From Tubulanus polymorphus (Eukaryota; Nemertea; Palaeonemertea; Tubulaniformes; Tubulanidae): a stretch of DNA of 64,000 nucleotides. How positions within the stretch are numbered: position 1 is the stretch's first letter; each line of letters begins with the position of its first letter. Where the stretch lies: NCBI RefSeq assembly GCF_964204645.1, contig NC_134035.1:1566001-1630000 (forward strand), read 5' to 3'. Below the pieces are notes generated by a model. The model searched no databases. It saw only the letters and a program-made list of their open reading frames with translations, and was not told the origin of the DNA. This document shows, in pieces, positions 50,140 to 60,640 of the stretch. Made by a program: the position numbers and the translations under genes.

Positions 50140-50360
50140 ACCGGATGGCGTAGTCGGTAGGCGACTTGCGTGTCACCGCTGTGGCCCAGGTTCGAGTCTC
50201 GGAGGAGGCGGGTCAGGATGTGGCAATGAGCTCCGGTAAGCGGACGGTGGCTACGCGCAGCACTGTCCTCCCTGGAATGAGGTTGCTAATGCGTGAGTCC
50301 TACAAAATAACTGGTGTGGGGTAAATTATGTTTAATTCAGTCGTTTCTGGCTGAATTATT
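50140..50360 (+). repeat. tRNA-headed SINE
   Basis: The head has a good polymerase III A-box (TGGCGTAGTCGG, 50146-50157) and, about 30 bases later, a B-box (GGTTCGAGTCTC, 50189-50200). It is followed by a body (CTCCGGTAAGCGGACGG, CTGTCCTCCCTGGAATGAG) and a TTTATT-rich end. No pairing acceptor stem is seen, so it is a SINE rather than a functional tRNA gene. Confidence 0.65.
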
Positions 50361-50592
50361 TATTTATCCCACAATACCGGTCCCGGCAGCGGAGTAATTC
50401 CACCAGGGGCTTCGACTTTTTTACAATATTAGTTTGTTATTTTAAGTTGAGTGGTGAGGGTTTGGGAAACTTTTATATTTATTTAATTCCTCGAACTGAA
50501 GAAATCCAAGCGACTATTCGGTGCAAGCAGCGCGCGCGGTGATCAATCACAGTTCTTTCTCAACTGATGATAAAACTTTGATAATTCTTTAA

Positions 50593-50835
50593 CGTCACCA
50601 GATTTCAGTTAAAGAAGATATGTACGCGGCGATGTCTGGTGAACTTGTGTATAAATTCGGATTGAAAACGACTCTATCCAATAGAGAATCACTCTCTGGA
50701 GACCTGCCATACGCTCTACTACACAATAGTGCCGCGTCACTGCACAAACCCTTAAGCAAACTTCAATATCCTAAAGCAAAACTCGAAAAAAGTAAAATTA
50801 AGCCGGTATTACAGTTCCAAACCAGACTTAAATAG
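50593..50835 (+). CDS. Candidate terminal exon or small ORF, unknown
   Basis: The open frame reads ISVKEDMYAAMSGELVYKFG, then LKTTLSNRESLSGDLPYALL, and ends KIKPVLQFQTRLK before TAG. It follows an acceptor-like site (TTAACGTCACCAG to 50601); an ATG is at 50620. The composition looks like protein, but no family is recognised and no partner exon was found. Confidence 0.25.
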   Translation, partial: RHQISVKEDMYAAMSGELVYKFGLKTTLSNRESLSGDLPYALLHNSAASLHKPLSKLQYPKAKLEKSKIKPVLQFQTRLK

Positions 50836-51833
50836 AAGGGAAATCTACACTTAAGTTTGTTGGAGTTTATCTAAACCATTAGATAAAATTTCAGCATACA
50901 ATTTTAGGCTAAAATCGTAGCATTCGATATTTCTATCTTTAACAATATGTGCCTCTATGAATAGTCGAATTAAACTCGATGACCTGTAGGCCCCATTGAA
51001 AATGTTTGGCACGAATTGAATGGTTCTTGCGGATTAGCGTCACGGACTCGGGTCTGTCACAGGAATGCGCGATCGAGCTTTCTGATTGATCCAATCCGGT
51101 CGCATCGATGATGCACCGTCGCTGATTGGTTGACGTAGGTATTAGAAGCGCGGTTCGAGCCGCCCGATGCCAGTCCGAGAACTGATGTCCAGCGATGAAG
51201 GTCAACCCATAAGAGCTCTGCAACAAGGCGTGAAGAAAGTGTGGCTTCAAGCGAACAACCTACTAATAAGCGGCTGATGATGTAAGGAGAGACTGGAACG
51301 TGAAGGAATTTGTGACGCCTAGCGATTGAGAACGCAAGATGAGACTGGCGGCTGATGGTGCAGATGATCGCGGAGGAGATCCTGATACTGCTGCTGCTGT
51401 TACTGGTGTTGCTGCTGCTGTTGATGTCGGATTTCAACTACAAACAGATGACGACTAATTTGCTGTGATGAAGACTAGTTGCTGTTGTCGCTGATTTCCG
51501 ATGTTCTATTTCGCGCACATTCATACATTATGAATATTGTGTCTTTTTAGGGTTAAACCGAAACCAGTTCGCTACTACTGACAACTACATGTACACACAA
51601 TTCGTTTGTCGCAACGTCCTGAACTAGTCTGCTGCTGCTGCTACTGCTGCTGCTGCTGCTGCTGCATTGGGAACCGCATCAACTCACATTTTGCTGTTTC
51701 GGTATCTTTACATTAAGATAAGGTAATTATATTAAACTATACCCATCCGTGCATTTTGCATATTCAATCTTCTTCATTAGCTTGACGATTATCCGATTTG
51801 TTTTTCAGCTGGCAATATTTGAGTGACGGCAAC
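50836..51833. other. Intergenic, chance ORFs and a CTG tract
   Basis: Two overlapping minus ORFs (50939-51250, 51057-51437) and CTG/TGC-rich sequence (51380-51425; 51630-51666). The first ORF (KPHFLHALLQSSYGLTFIAG...) is somewhat protein-like but unrecognised. No convincing gene. Confidence 0.4.
51630..51666. repeat. CTG trinucleotide microsatellite
   Basis: About 12 units of CTG with one interruption (CTACTG). Confidence 0.9.
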
Positions 51834-52217
51834 ATCTTCAAACCTCGAGACGCAGACTCTACCCCGACTACAGAACCATCTTCAAACCTCGAGACGCAGA
51901 CTCTACTCCGACTACAGAACCATCTTCAAACCTCGAGAAGCAGACTCTACTCCGACTACAGTACCATCCTCAAACCTCGAGACGCAGACTCTACTCCGAC
52001 TACAGTACCATCTTCAAACCTCGAGACGCAGACTCTACTCCGACTTCAGAACCATCTTCAAACCTCGAGACGCAGACCCTACTCCGACTACAGAACCATC
52101 TTCAAACCTCGAGAAGCAGACTCTACTCCGACTACAGTACCATCTTCAAACCTCGAGACGCAGACTCTACTCCGACTACAGTACCATCCTCAAACCTCGA
52201 GACGCAGACTCTACTCG
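51834..52217. repeat. 44-bp minisatellite, about 8.7 copies
   Basis: The unit contains ACCATCTTCAAACCTCGAGA, CGCAGACTCTACTCCGACTA and CAGA. Each copy has an XhoI site (CTCGAG). As 44 is not a multiple of three, every frame cycles through the same three peptides, giving two overlapping repetitive ORFs (51798-52256) that are not proteins in their own right. A 39-codon frame starts before the repeat, so a host exon at its edge cannot be excluded. Confidence 0.92.
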
Positions 52218-52561
52218 TCATTATTTCGTTTTGCCGCATGTAACGTAAATAAATAAACGTCCATATATAAAATGCTCTCTTTAATAAAATCTCTTTGTCT
52301 CGGGCACTTTGCCCCGGAAAGGACTCTTCCCTCTCTCAACTTCTCGACACTTGCCCCGGAAAAGGACTCTTCCGCTTACAACTTCTCACGTTCAAGGAAA
52401 GGACAAAGTCAAAAAGGAAAGGACAAACGCAAAGTACAAATCAAAGGCAGGAATTTGTTACAGCTTGTTTGCAAAAGTAAAATTCAACATTTTATTGAAA
52501 CGAACAAATCAAAATTCAACATTTTATTTAATCAATAAAATATTAAAATATTATTTAAAAA

Positions 52562-52628
52562 TACGGGATTTGAACCACCAACCACTGGTCTAGCAGTCCA
52601 GCACCCTACCCACTACGCTATAGGGACG
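52562..52628 (-). repeat. tRNA-like SINE head or tRNA-Ser pseudogene
   Basis: On the minus strand GTCCCTATAGCGTAGTGGG holds a perfect A-box (TAGCGTAGTGGG), CTGGACTGCTAGACCAG resembles an anticodon arm with GCT in the loop (serine), and GGTTCAAATCCC is a perfect B-box. The 3' side then becomes AT-rich with no partner for the acceptor stem, and the long variable arm of tRNA-Ser is missing. It is therefore a SINE or pseudogene, not a working tRNA. Confidence 0.55.
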
Positions 52629-52744
52629 TACTGACAGCGTGCAGGGGAACTCATATTTATCCATTGCTTAAGCAAATTTTATCAAAAAAATGATGCCATC
52701 TACCGGGCGAGACAGGAACTAGTTCCTATCACAACCCGGTAGAT

Positions 52745-53092
52745 GGTGGAATGAGGACCAGAAGAGTGAGAGATGAGAGAGTGAGATGAATGAGAGATAT
52801 GAGAATGAGACAATGAAAATGAGAGATGAGTATGAGATGAGGATGAAAGAGTGAGAGATGAGAGATGAGGATGAAAGAGAGAGATGAGAGATGAGGATGA
52901 AAGAGTGAGATGAGAGATGAGTATGAGAGATGAGAATGAGAGATGAGTATGAGAGATGAGAATGAGAGATGAGTATGAGATGAGAATGAGAGATGAGTAT
53001 GAGATGAGGATGAAAGAGTGAGATGAGGATGAGTATGAGAGATGAGAATGAGAGAGTGAGAGATGAGAGATGATAGAAAGAGAGAGACAGAG
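52745..53092. repeat. Purine-rich satellite (GAGATGAG type)
   Basis: Irregular tandem GAGAGATGAG, GAATGAGAGATGAGTATGAG and GATGAAAGAGTGAG units, all purine on the plus strand except T of GATG/TATG. The 126-codon minus ORF (histidine/serine/leucine rich) is a product of the repeat. Confidence 0.9.
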
Positions 53093-53519
53093 AGGGGATT
53101 GTATATCACCTGAACTTCTATGTTCCTCGTTGTTTTCTATCCGGCAGATTCTAGATGCCGTCAGTAGTTTTAGTTTTACAGTTTTTAGTTCAAACAGATA
53201 TTTATCCCATCAGCAGCAAAGTCATCACATAGTTAGTCCTCGTGGACATAAAGTTCACTATAACTGAAGTCAAGTTCTCCCAATATTTGTTCGTTTGTTT
53301 GTTTATCCTCCCGGTGAGTTCTAACGCTGCCAACACATATTTATCCAGTTCATCTGATCCTGATCATCAAACACAAACTTCAATAATTCCATCCTAATGA
53401 TGAGAAACATCCTAAAAGATATAAATGAAACTTTATAGATTTGAGGCAACCAATCAGTTATACACAGTGTAAGAGTTAAGTAAAGTTACTGGTGTATCAG
53501 AGAAATGGCAATCTCAGGT

Positions 53520-54290
53520 AGGCTACTCCCCAAAATGATTGTCAGGGGTCAAATATTTTTTGTCTCCGATTTTGATGAAATTCAGTATAAACATGTATTC
53601 TTGGGTGCTGATCACAAATCTGAACGAATTTTTCGGATCTGAGGCCCAGAAAATGAGAAATTCGAATTATTGGGGGACCCCCCTAAATTTTCAAAAGGCC
53701 TTGGACCCCAGAGTTTTCGAGATATTCAAAATCTGATTGCAGATTTGGTATCAGCACCCCTGAAAATATAAAGGACTAAAATTTCAAGCAAATCGAAGAG
53801 ATTCGGTTTTTTGGGCAAAAATGGCAAAAATCTGAGGTGTAAGTCCAGGAGTTTTTTTTCGGCGAAAAATTTTTTTTCTCTGATTCCTTCTTAAATTGGT
53901 AGGAATATGTATTCTGAGGTGTAGATTCCGGATCCGCAATCAGATTTTGAATCGGAATTCATCTTCATGGGCAAATAAGGGTTTTAATGCCCAAAATATG
54001 CCCCCCAAAAATGGGGTACAAAGTCAAAATTCTTTTTTGGCCCAATTTTAATGAAACTTAGTGCAGACATGTTTTTTGGGGTGCTGATTACGAATATGGG
54101 GTTAGATTTTGGATCCGAGGCAACTAAAATGAGATATTCAGGATTTCGTGTTTTGACCCCCTTAATTTCGTCACAAATTTTGATGAAATTTGCCTGAGAA
54201 ATTCGGCCCAAAATCGAAATTTATTCAACGATCAAATATTCAATTAATTTTTAAGGTAGAAATTGATGCTCTTACTAAAACCCTGATAAT
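53520..54290. repeat. AT-rich sub-repeat block in copy 1
   Basis: The block has two or three diverged sub-units built on TTTTGATGAAATT, ACATGTATTCTTGGGTGCTG, GATCTGAGG or GATCCGAGG, and AAAATGAGA. It is present in copy 2 (56850-57610) but absent from copy 3. In copies 1 and 2 a 75-codon minus-strand ORF (53984-54211, 57303-57530) keeps its frame with about a dozen replacements (FIKICDEIKGVKTRNPEYLI, then PKNMSAL and VPHFWGAYFGH). Frame conservation may only reflect recent duplication. Confidence 0.75.
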
Positions 54291-54419
54291 TGTTTTGGAA
54301 ACTTATAAGAAATTCTACTCACACACTCACTTGCCCTTGTCTAGCAGTAATGGTAGTCCACCGAGTTCCACAAATCCACATACACCTCCTGGAGTCCACC
54401 ACTGACTGTTTTTTTATCC

Positions 54420-54510
54420 ACTTATAGTCCGGTTAGTTGACTAAATAGTCCAGTTAGTTCACTAATAGCCCGGTTAGTTGACTAGTAGTCCAGTTAGTTC
54501 ACTAGTAGTC
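54420..54510. repeat. Short tandem repeat, AGTCCGGTTAGTT type, copy 1
   Basis: Units of about 18-21 bases: TAGTCCGGTTAGTTGAC alternates with TAGTCCAGTTAGTTCAC. The same short repeats are at 57865-57930 in copy 2, at 61565-61700 in copy 3 (more units), and in inverted form near 48600-48690. Confidence 0.85.
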
Positions 54511-54648
54511 CGGAAGAAGTTGACTGAAGAAGTAAAACTGTGATGAATTTCACTTGAAGTCCACCACGTCCAGTATTTGTGATGAAGTTTACACAACAGC
54601 CCGAAGAAAACCTGAAATATAAAATTGAAATCACATTAACAGGGAGAC

Positions 54649-54945
54649 TGACTGAGAGGTTGAGGGAGGATAGGATGAGAGGTTGGGGGAGGATGTGGTG
54701 AGAGGTTGAGGGACAATTGGATGAGAGGTTGGGGAGGATGGGGTGAGAGGTCGAGGGAGTATGGGATGAGAGGTTGGGGTGGATGGGGTGAGAGGTGGGG
54801 GAGGATGGGATGAGAGGTTGGGGAGGATGGGGTGAGAGGTTAAGGGAGGATGGGGTGAGAGGTTGAGAGAGGATGGGGTGAGAGGTTGGGGAGGGTGGGT
54901 TGAGAGGTTGAGGAAGGGTGGGGTGAGAGGTTGGGGAGGATGGGT
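54649..54945. repeat. G-rich minisatellite, copy 1
   Basis: Units of 17-20 bases, GGATGGGGTGAGAGGTTGGG or GGATGGGGTGAGAGGTTGAG. The other strand gives proline/serine-rich ORFs (HPPQPLTPSSLNLS type) that are products of the repeat. G-runs could form quadruplexes. Confidence 0.93.
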
Positions 54946-55074
54946 GAAAAGACAAGCAAACACAATAACTCAGGCTTAAGCAAAAGTTTTCAGCAGTTTT
55001 CAGTCACACTGGATTAACAGATTCTCGTTTTACACAAGAGCCCAGCCTGTGGCAGTGGGAGAAAGCTGGTGTAA

Positions 55075-55290
55075 CTAAATGGTTGAGTCAGCTGGTCTTA
55101 ACCTGCTGAACAAGATGTGGTGCCGGAGGAAGTTGAAGAACAGTTCATCAAGATTTGTGAAACTATCGCCTGCTGCACCATGTGCAATGCAAGCGGCTAG
55201 GGTAGTGCGGCCCGTGTAGGCTAGAAAGTGGTTTTTGACACCGAGTGAGGTCCCTGTTAGTCTAGCACCTAGCCGTCGTTCCCTAAACAA
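55075..55290 (-). other. 71-codon ORF conserved unchanged in copies 1 and 3
   Basis: The minus-strand ORF begins MFRERRLGARLTGTSLGVKN and ends SRLRPADSTI. The same 71 residues are encoded at 62537-62752 in copy 3. In copy 2 most of it is deleted (near 59285). It is the most protein-like part of the unit, but complete identity between copies only shows that they are recent; no family is recognised. Confidence 0.3.
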
Positions 55291-58076
55291 CCCAGAACCC
55301 GTAGTAAAAACGACTGACTGATTCAGACTAAATTTGAGTAGGTCCCGGCCTCCACTGACTGTCGTGAAGTGTCTGCGAAGTCACTGGACTGGAGTGAGGT
55401 CCCCCTAAACTGTGTGTGTACCTGAGGACATGAAAATGAAATATCATGTATGAATTTTTATCTTTTTAACCAATATCAAAATTCGTACATTTAGAATCAT
55501 CGCGGCTTTAAAGTCTTTATCAATTGAGGGAATAGTTCACTGTAAATAAAGAATTAGCGATTGAATTGAGCCCGCTCCACAGTAAAATAGCGCGATTAAT
55601 TCAATCTCGACCGTCTAGTGCTGCCGCTACGTATAACGATAGCGTGGAAAATGTGAACTAACATAATACTCGCTTGCCAGAGTCTTCGAACGGCAGGAGT
55701 GGACGAACTAATTACCGATTTGCGGGCCGGATTCCGAGGAAAATTCTCAAACTCTGAAAACTGCTCTGAAACGTTCGAACCAAACAATTTTTCTATAAGA
55801 GAATGAGCCTTAAAAGAGTTAATTTGAATCGGGGTATTTCTAGTATGGTCTGGGAGAGAGCGACAGGTGTTTGTATGTTCCCTGATTATTTGCGTGCAAA
55901 TAGACTATAATCGAAGAAAAAATATGGACATTTTGTCAATTCTGATGATAAATTGTCATTAAAAAATGAAAATGAATAATTTATTCTGTATACAAATACT
56001 ATATTAATTGATAAGTAAGTGAATTTTAGCTAAAAAAAATAAAATATGTTACCTAAAAATAAGGAAATATCATACAAAATTCAGAACGTATTCAAAGTAT
56101 CATATTTAATCAGAATTAGACGACACACTGGTCTGTATTGTACGTAATAAGGACATTTAAATTCCGGCGGTAAATATGCGCTACTATTTTAGTTCACAGA
56201 AATTCCGCTATCGTTATTCATAGGGGCAGCACTGTACGGTAAATATCTAACTCAGCCTCGCTATCTTACTGTGGCATGCGAGCAATACAGATATTTTTCT
56301 TAGCCGAATTTCGTTGATTATCTAATACGATTCCATTGTATATGAATAATTCGACTATCGTTTAAGGTTTTTAGAAGGGGATTCTCTTTCTAAAACGAAT
56401 TTCAAACCGTTTGTGATAGAACTCTTTTGTCTGCGGAATGTATTAGCATCCAGTAAAGCGCTAAGCTCACATGCCAAAGGAAGAATTTCAAGCAAATTTT
56501 ATTTTATTCTCTAAAATAGTGCATTCAACTACCACTAACACTGTAACCAGAAATAATGCTCGGAAACTATTAAAGAAGAGTAAATTTGAAGTCAAGTTCT
56601 CCCAATATTTGTTCGTTTGTTTGTTTATCCTCCCGGTGAGTTCTAACACTGCCAACACATATTTATCCAGTTCATCTGATCCTGATCATCAAACTCAAAA
56701 AGTCAATAATTCCATCCTAATGATGAGAAACATCCTAAAAGATATAAATGAAACTTAATAGATTTGAGGCCACCGAACAGTTATACACAGTGTAAGAGTG
56801 TCTAGTTACCGGTATATCAGAGAAATGGCAATCTAAGGTAGGCTACTCCCCAAAATGAGTGTCAGGGGTCAAATATTTTTTGTCTCCGATTTTGATGAAA
56901 TTCCGGTTAGACATGTATTCTGGGGTGCTGATCACAAATCTGAACGAATTTTTAGGATCCGAGGTCCAGAAAATGAGAAATTCGAATTTTTTGGGGGACC
57001 CCTAAATTTTCAAAAGGCCTTTGACCCACGAGTTTTCGAGATATTCAAAATCTAATTGCAGATTTGGAATCAGCACCCCTGACAATATAAATGACTGAAA
57101 TTTCAAGCAAATCGAAGAGTTTCGATTTTTTGGCAAAAAATGGCAAAAATCTAAGGTGTTAGTCCAGGAGTTTTTTTTCGGCGAAAACTTTTTTTTCTCT
57201 GATTCCTTCGAAATTTGGTAGGAATATGTATTCTGAGGTGTAGATTCCGGATCCGCAATCAGATTTTGAATCGGAATTCATCTTCATGGGCAAATAAGGG
57301 TTTTAATGCCCAAAATATGCACCCCAAAAATGGGGTACAAAGTCAAAATATTTTTTTGGCCCAATTTTAATAAAATTTAGTGCAGACATGTTTTTTGGGG
57401 TGCTGGGTACAAATATGAGGTTAGATTTAGGATCCGAGGCTCCTAAAATGAGATATTCAGGATTTCGTGTTTTGACCCCCTTAATTTCGTCACAAATTTT
57501 GATGAAATTCGCCCGCGAAATTCGGTCCAAAAACGATTTTTATTCAATGATGTCAAATATTCAATTAATTTTTAAGGTAGAAATTGATGCTCTTACTAAA
57601 AACCCTGAATTATAATTCCTGCAACACAATTACAGGCTGCTTCAAATAACCACATTGACAATTCTTATGAAATGCAGTGAACAGTGTTTACAGATAAACT
57701 GCTTTCTCATAATTGTTTGTGAAACTTTTAAGAAATTCTACTCACACTCACTAGCCCTTGTCTAGCAGTAATGGTAGTCCACCGAATCCCACAAATCACA
57801 TACAGAGTTCAACACCTCCTGGAGTCCACCACTGACTGTTTTTTATGAGTATCAATCTAAATGGTCCTAAATGGACTAAATGGTCCGGTTAGTTCACATA
57901 TAGTCGGGTTAGTTCACTAGTAGTCCGGAAGAAGTTGACTGAAGAAGTAAAACTGTGATAAATTTCAGTTGATGTCCACCACGTCCAGCATTCGTGATGA
58001 AGTTTACACCACTGCCCGACAGAGGAAAACCTGAAAAATAAAATTGAAATCACATTTTCTTTTTTTATCTTAAAAT

Positions 58077-58287
58077 AGGGATTGTCCCCATTATTTATTT
58101 ATTTGGCTGGTAAATTTTGTTTGATTTTTCGATTGAGTGTCCCTTACAGACCCACCACACCTGCCGGGAGCGAAACAGGGGGTTTGATTTTGAAATCGGA
58201 AATCGAAGTACAGATATAGATGTGTGATCGGCGGTCGAGTAAACAGAATATTTTAAAATCGAAGTACATAATTGGAAATTCGGTTCC
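58077..58287 (+). repeat. Dispersed repeat, copy 2 (inserted in array copy 2)
   Basis: It matches 15082-15303. It is absent from the equivalent position in array copies 1 and 3 (54620 and 61795), so it is younger than the array or was inserted in one unit only. Confidence 0.75.
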
Positions 58288-58928
58288 GGTTCATTCAAAC
58301 AATCTTCCATTCAGTCTGAACAGGCAAGCGACTGATTGGGATGAATTTTTCTGGCTGCCTAATTTAATACAATGAGATTCTGGAAATAGCTATATTACAA
58401 GATCATTTTGTCCATTTTTATATTTTTTGGTCGTTTTCTACGTGTAAATAGTCCGATAGTTTAGTGTGGTTTTTTTCCTCGGGTAGATGTTGATGTAGAA
58501 GTCCTCTAAGTTGATGATCCCGCGTGTTGACTAGATATGAAGAAAGCACATTTCCAAACGCAAATTTTCCAGATGAGAGTATGGCCCTGGGGTATCCGAA
58601 GTGTAGTTGTATGACATCGACGGTGCAGCTCCGATTAGGATGGGTTTCTCCGTCAAGGGGTGCGCAGTTGGTACTTCACATCTGGTGCTGAATTTGCCTA
58701 AAAGTATAAGTTTTACACTGGGAGCAGTTATGTGTTTCTAATATACAGTGAGTTAGGTCCGTTAATGTATCGCAATCAAACGGACAGTGCTATGCGTATT
58801 GATAGACCGTCAGTAAGAAAGCGGCACAGACACGTGAATATTGAATACATGTTTGTACACTTACATATATACAGTTTTGATCGGGTTTTATTTACATTGT
58901 CACGATTAAATTGAAATCCCATTAACAG

Positions 58929-59118
58929 GGAGACTGACTGCGAGAAGTTGGGGGAGGATGGGGTGAGAGGTTGGGGGAGGATGGGGTGAGAGGTTGAGGG
59001 AGGATGGGGTGAGAGGTTGGGGACAATGGGATGATGAGGTTGGGTGAGAGGTTGAGGGAGGATGGGGTGAGAGGTTGAGGGAGGATGGGGTGAGAGGTTG
59101 AGGGAGGATGGGTCAGGG
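58929..59118. repeat. G-rich minisatellite, copy 2
   Basis: Same unit as 54649-54945 (GGATGGGGTGAGAGGTTGAG), about ten copies. The opposite strand gives proline/serine repeats. Confidence 0.92.
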
Positions 59119-60640
59119 TGAAAAGGGGAGCAAACCAGTACAATTACTCTGACATAGTAGCCTAAAGGCTTCAGCAAAGGTTTTCAGCAGTTTTCAGTCC
59201 CCTGGTCACACTGGTTTAACAGATTCTCGTTTTTCACAAGAGCCCAGCCTGTGGCCGGGAGAAAGCCATTGTAACTAACTGGTCGAGTCAGGGCCTGGCC
59301 GGCCTCACTAGTGTGTCGTGACGTGTTTGCGAAGTCAATTGGACTTGGAGTGAGGTCTCCCTGTGCGTCCCGGGCCCTGAGCCCGTGAGGACATAAAATA
59401 TGATGAATTCTTATCATTTTACCCAATTCAAAAGTCGTACATTTAAATCATCGTGGCTTTAAAGTCTTTATCAATTGAGAGAATAGTTCACTGTAAATAA
59501 AGAATTAGCGATTGAATTGAGCCCGCTCCACAGTAAAATAGCGCGATCAATTCAATCTCGACCGTCTAGTGCTGCCCCTATGTATAACGATAGCGTGGAA
59601 AACGTGAACTAACATAATACTCGCTTGCCAGAGTCTTCGAACGGCCGTAGTGGATGAACTAATTACCGATTTGCGGGCCGGATTCCGAGGAAATTTCTCA
59701 AACTCTGAAAACTGCTCTGAAACGTCTGGCCAAACAATTTTTCTATAAAAGAATAAGCCTTGAAAGAGTAAATTTGAATCGGCGTATTTCTAGTATGGTC
59801 TGGGAGAGAGCTACAGGTGTTTGTATGTTCCCTGATTATTTCTGCGTAATTAGAATATATCGAAGAAAGAATATTGACATTTTGGACATATGGACATTTT
59901 GTCAATTTTATCATTCAAAAATGTAAACGAATAAGTTATTCTGTATATAAATACTACATTAATTGATAGGTAAGTGAATTTTAGCTAAAAAGAATTAAAT
60001 ATGTTACCTAAAAAATTAGGAAATATCATACAAAATTCAGAACGTTTTCATAGTATCATATTCAATCAGAATTAGGCGCCACACTGGTCCGTATTGTACG
60101 TAATAAGGAAATTTAAATTCCGGCGGTAAATATGCGCTACTATTTTAGTTCACAGAAATTCCGCTACCGTAATTCATAGGGGCAGCACTGTACGGTAGAT
60201 ATCTAACTCGGCCTCGCTATCTTACTGTGGAATGCGAGTAATAAAGATATTTTTCTTAGCCGAATTTCGTTCAATGTTTAATACGAATCCATTGTATATG
60301 AATAATTCTACTATCGTTTAAGGTTTTTTGAAGGGGATCATCCTTTTAAAACGAATTTCAAACCATTTTTGATAGAACTCTTTTGTCAGCGGAATGTATT
60401 AGCATCCGGTAAAGCGATAGGCTCACATGCCATAGGAAGAATTCTGAGCAAATAAAATTTTATTCTCTAAAATAGTGCATTCAACTACCACTAACACTGT
60501 AACCAGAAAAAATGCCCTGAAACTATTAAAGGAACAACTTTCTATGAAAGAATTAGGCTTAAGAGTAAATTTGAATCGGGGATATTCCTAGTTTCGTCTG
60601 GGAGAGAACGACAGGTTCTAGAAGCCACGCAGTTTTTTTT

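Larger units (their letters stand above)
53155..56520. repeat. Complex tandem array, copy 1
   Basis: This is the first of three head-to-tail copies of a multi-part unit. Anchors in copies 1, 2 and 3: CAAGTTCTCCCAATAT at 53271, 56593, 60720; TAATGGTAGTCCACCGA at about 54348, 57768, 61494; TTCAGCAGTTTTCAGTC at 54990, 59182, 62450; AAAGAATTAGCGAT at 55549, 59507, 63029; TCCGGCGGTAAATATGCGCT at 56163, 60120, 63633. Unit length is therefore about 3.32 kb, then 4.13 kb. Order inside: an AT-rich block with internal sub-repeats, GGTTAGTTCACTAGTAGTCC-type short repeats, the G-rich minisatellite, and a more unique 1.6 kb end. No known transposon protein was recognised. Confidence 0.9.
56521..60640. repeat. 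Complex tandem array, copy 2 (altered)
   Basis: This copy follows the order of copy 1 but has two clear changes: an insertion of the dispersed repeat at 58077-58287 plus flanking unique sequence (to about 58900), and loss of most of the 71-codon ORF region near 59285. It is more diverged from copies 1 and 3 than they are from each other. Confidence 0.88.

Noticed and set aside
50939-51437. Two overlapping minus-strand ORFs of 103 and 126 codons
   Set aside because: The second is mostly serine from CTG/TGC-rich DNA; the first is somewhat protein-like but unrecognised, without splice sites or a neighbour. Kept only as a remark.
51798-52256. 152- and 141-codon repetitive ORFs
   Set aside because: They follow from a stop-free 44-bp minisatellite read in shifting frames, not from a conserved protein.
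52562-52628. Functional tRNA-Ser gene
   Set aside because: The A- and B-boxes are perfect but there is no acceptor stem pairing and no long variable arm; reported as SINE head or pseudogene instead.
52729-53109. 126-codon minus ORF of histidine, serine, leucine and phenylalanine
   Set aside because: It is a translation of the purine-rich satellite.
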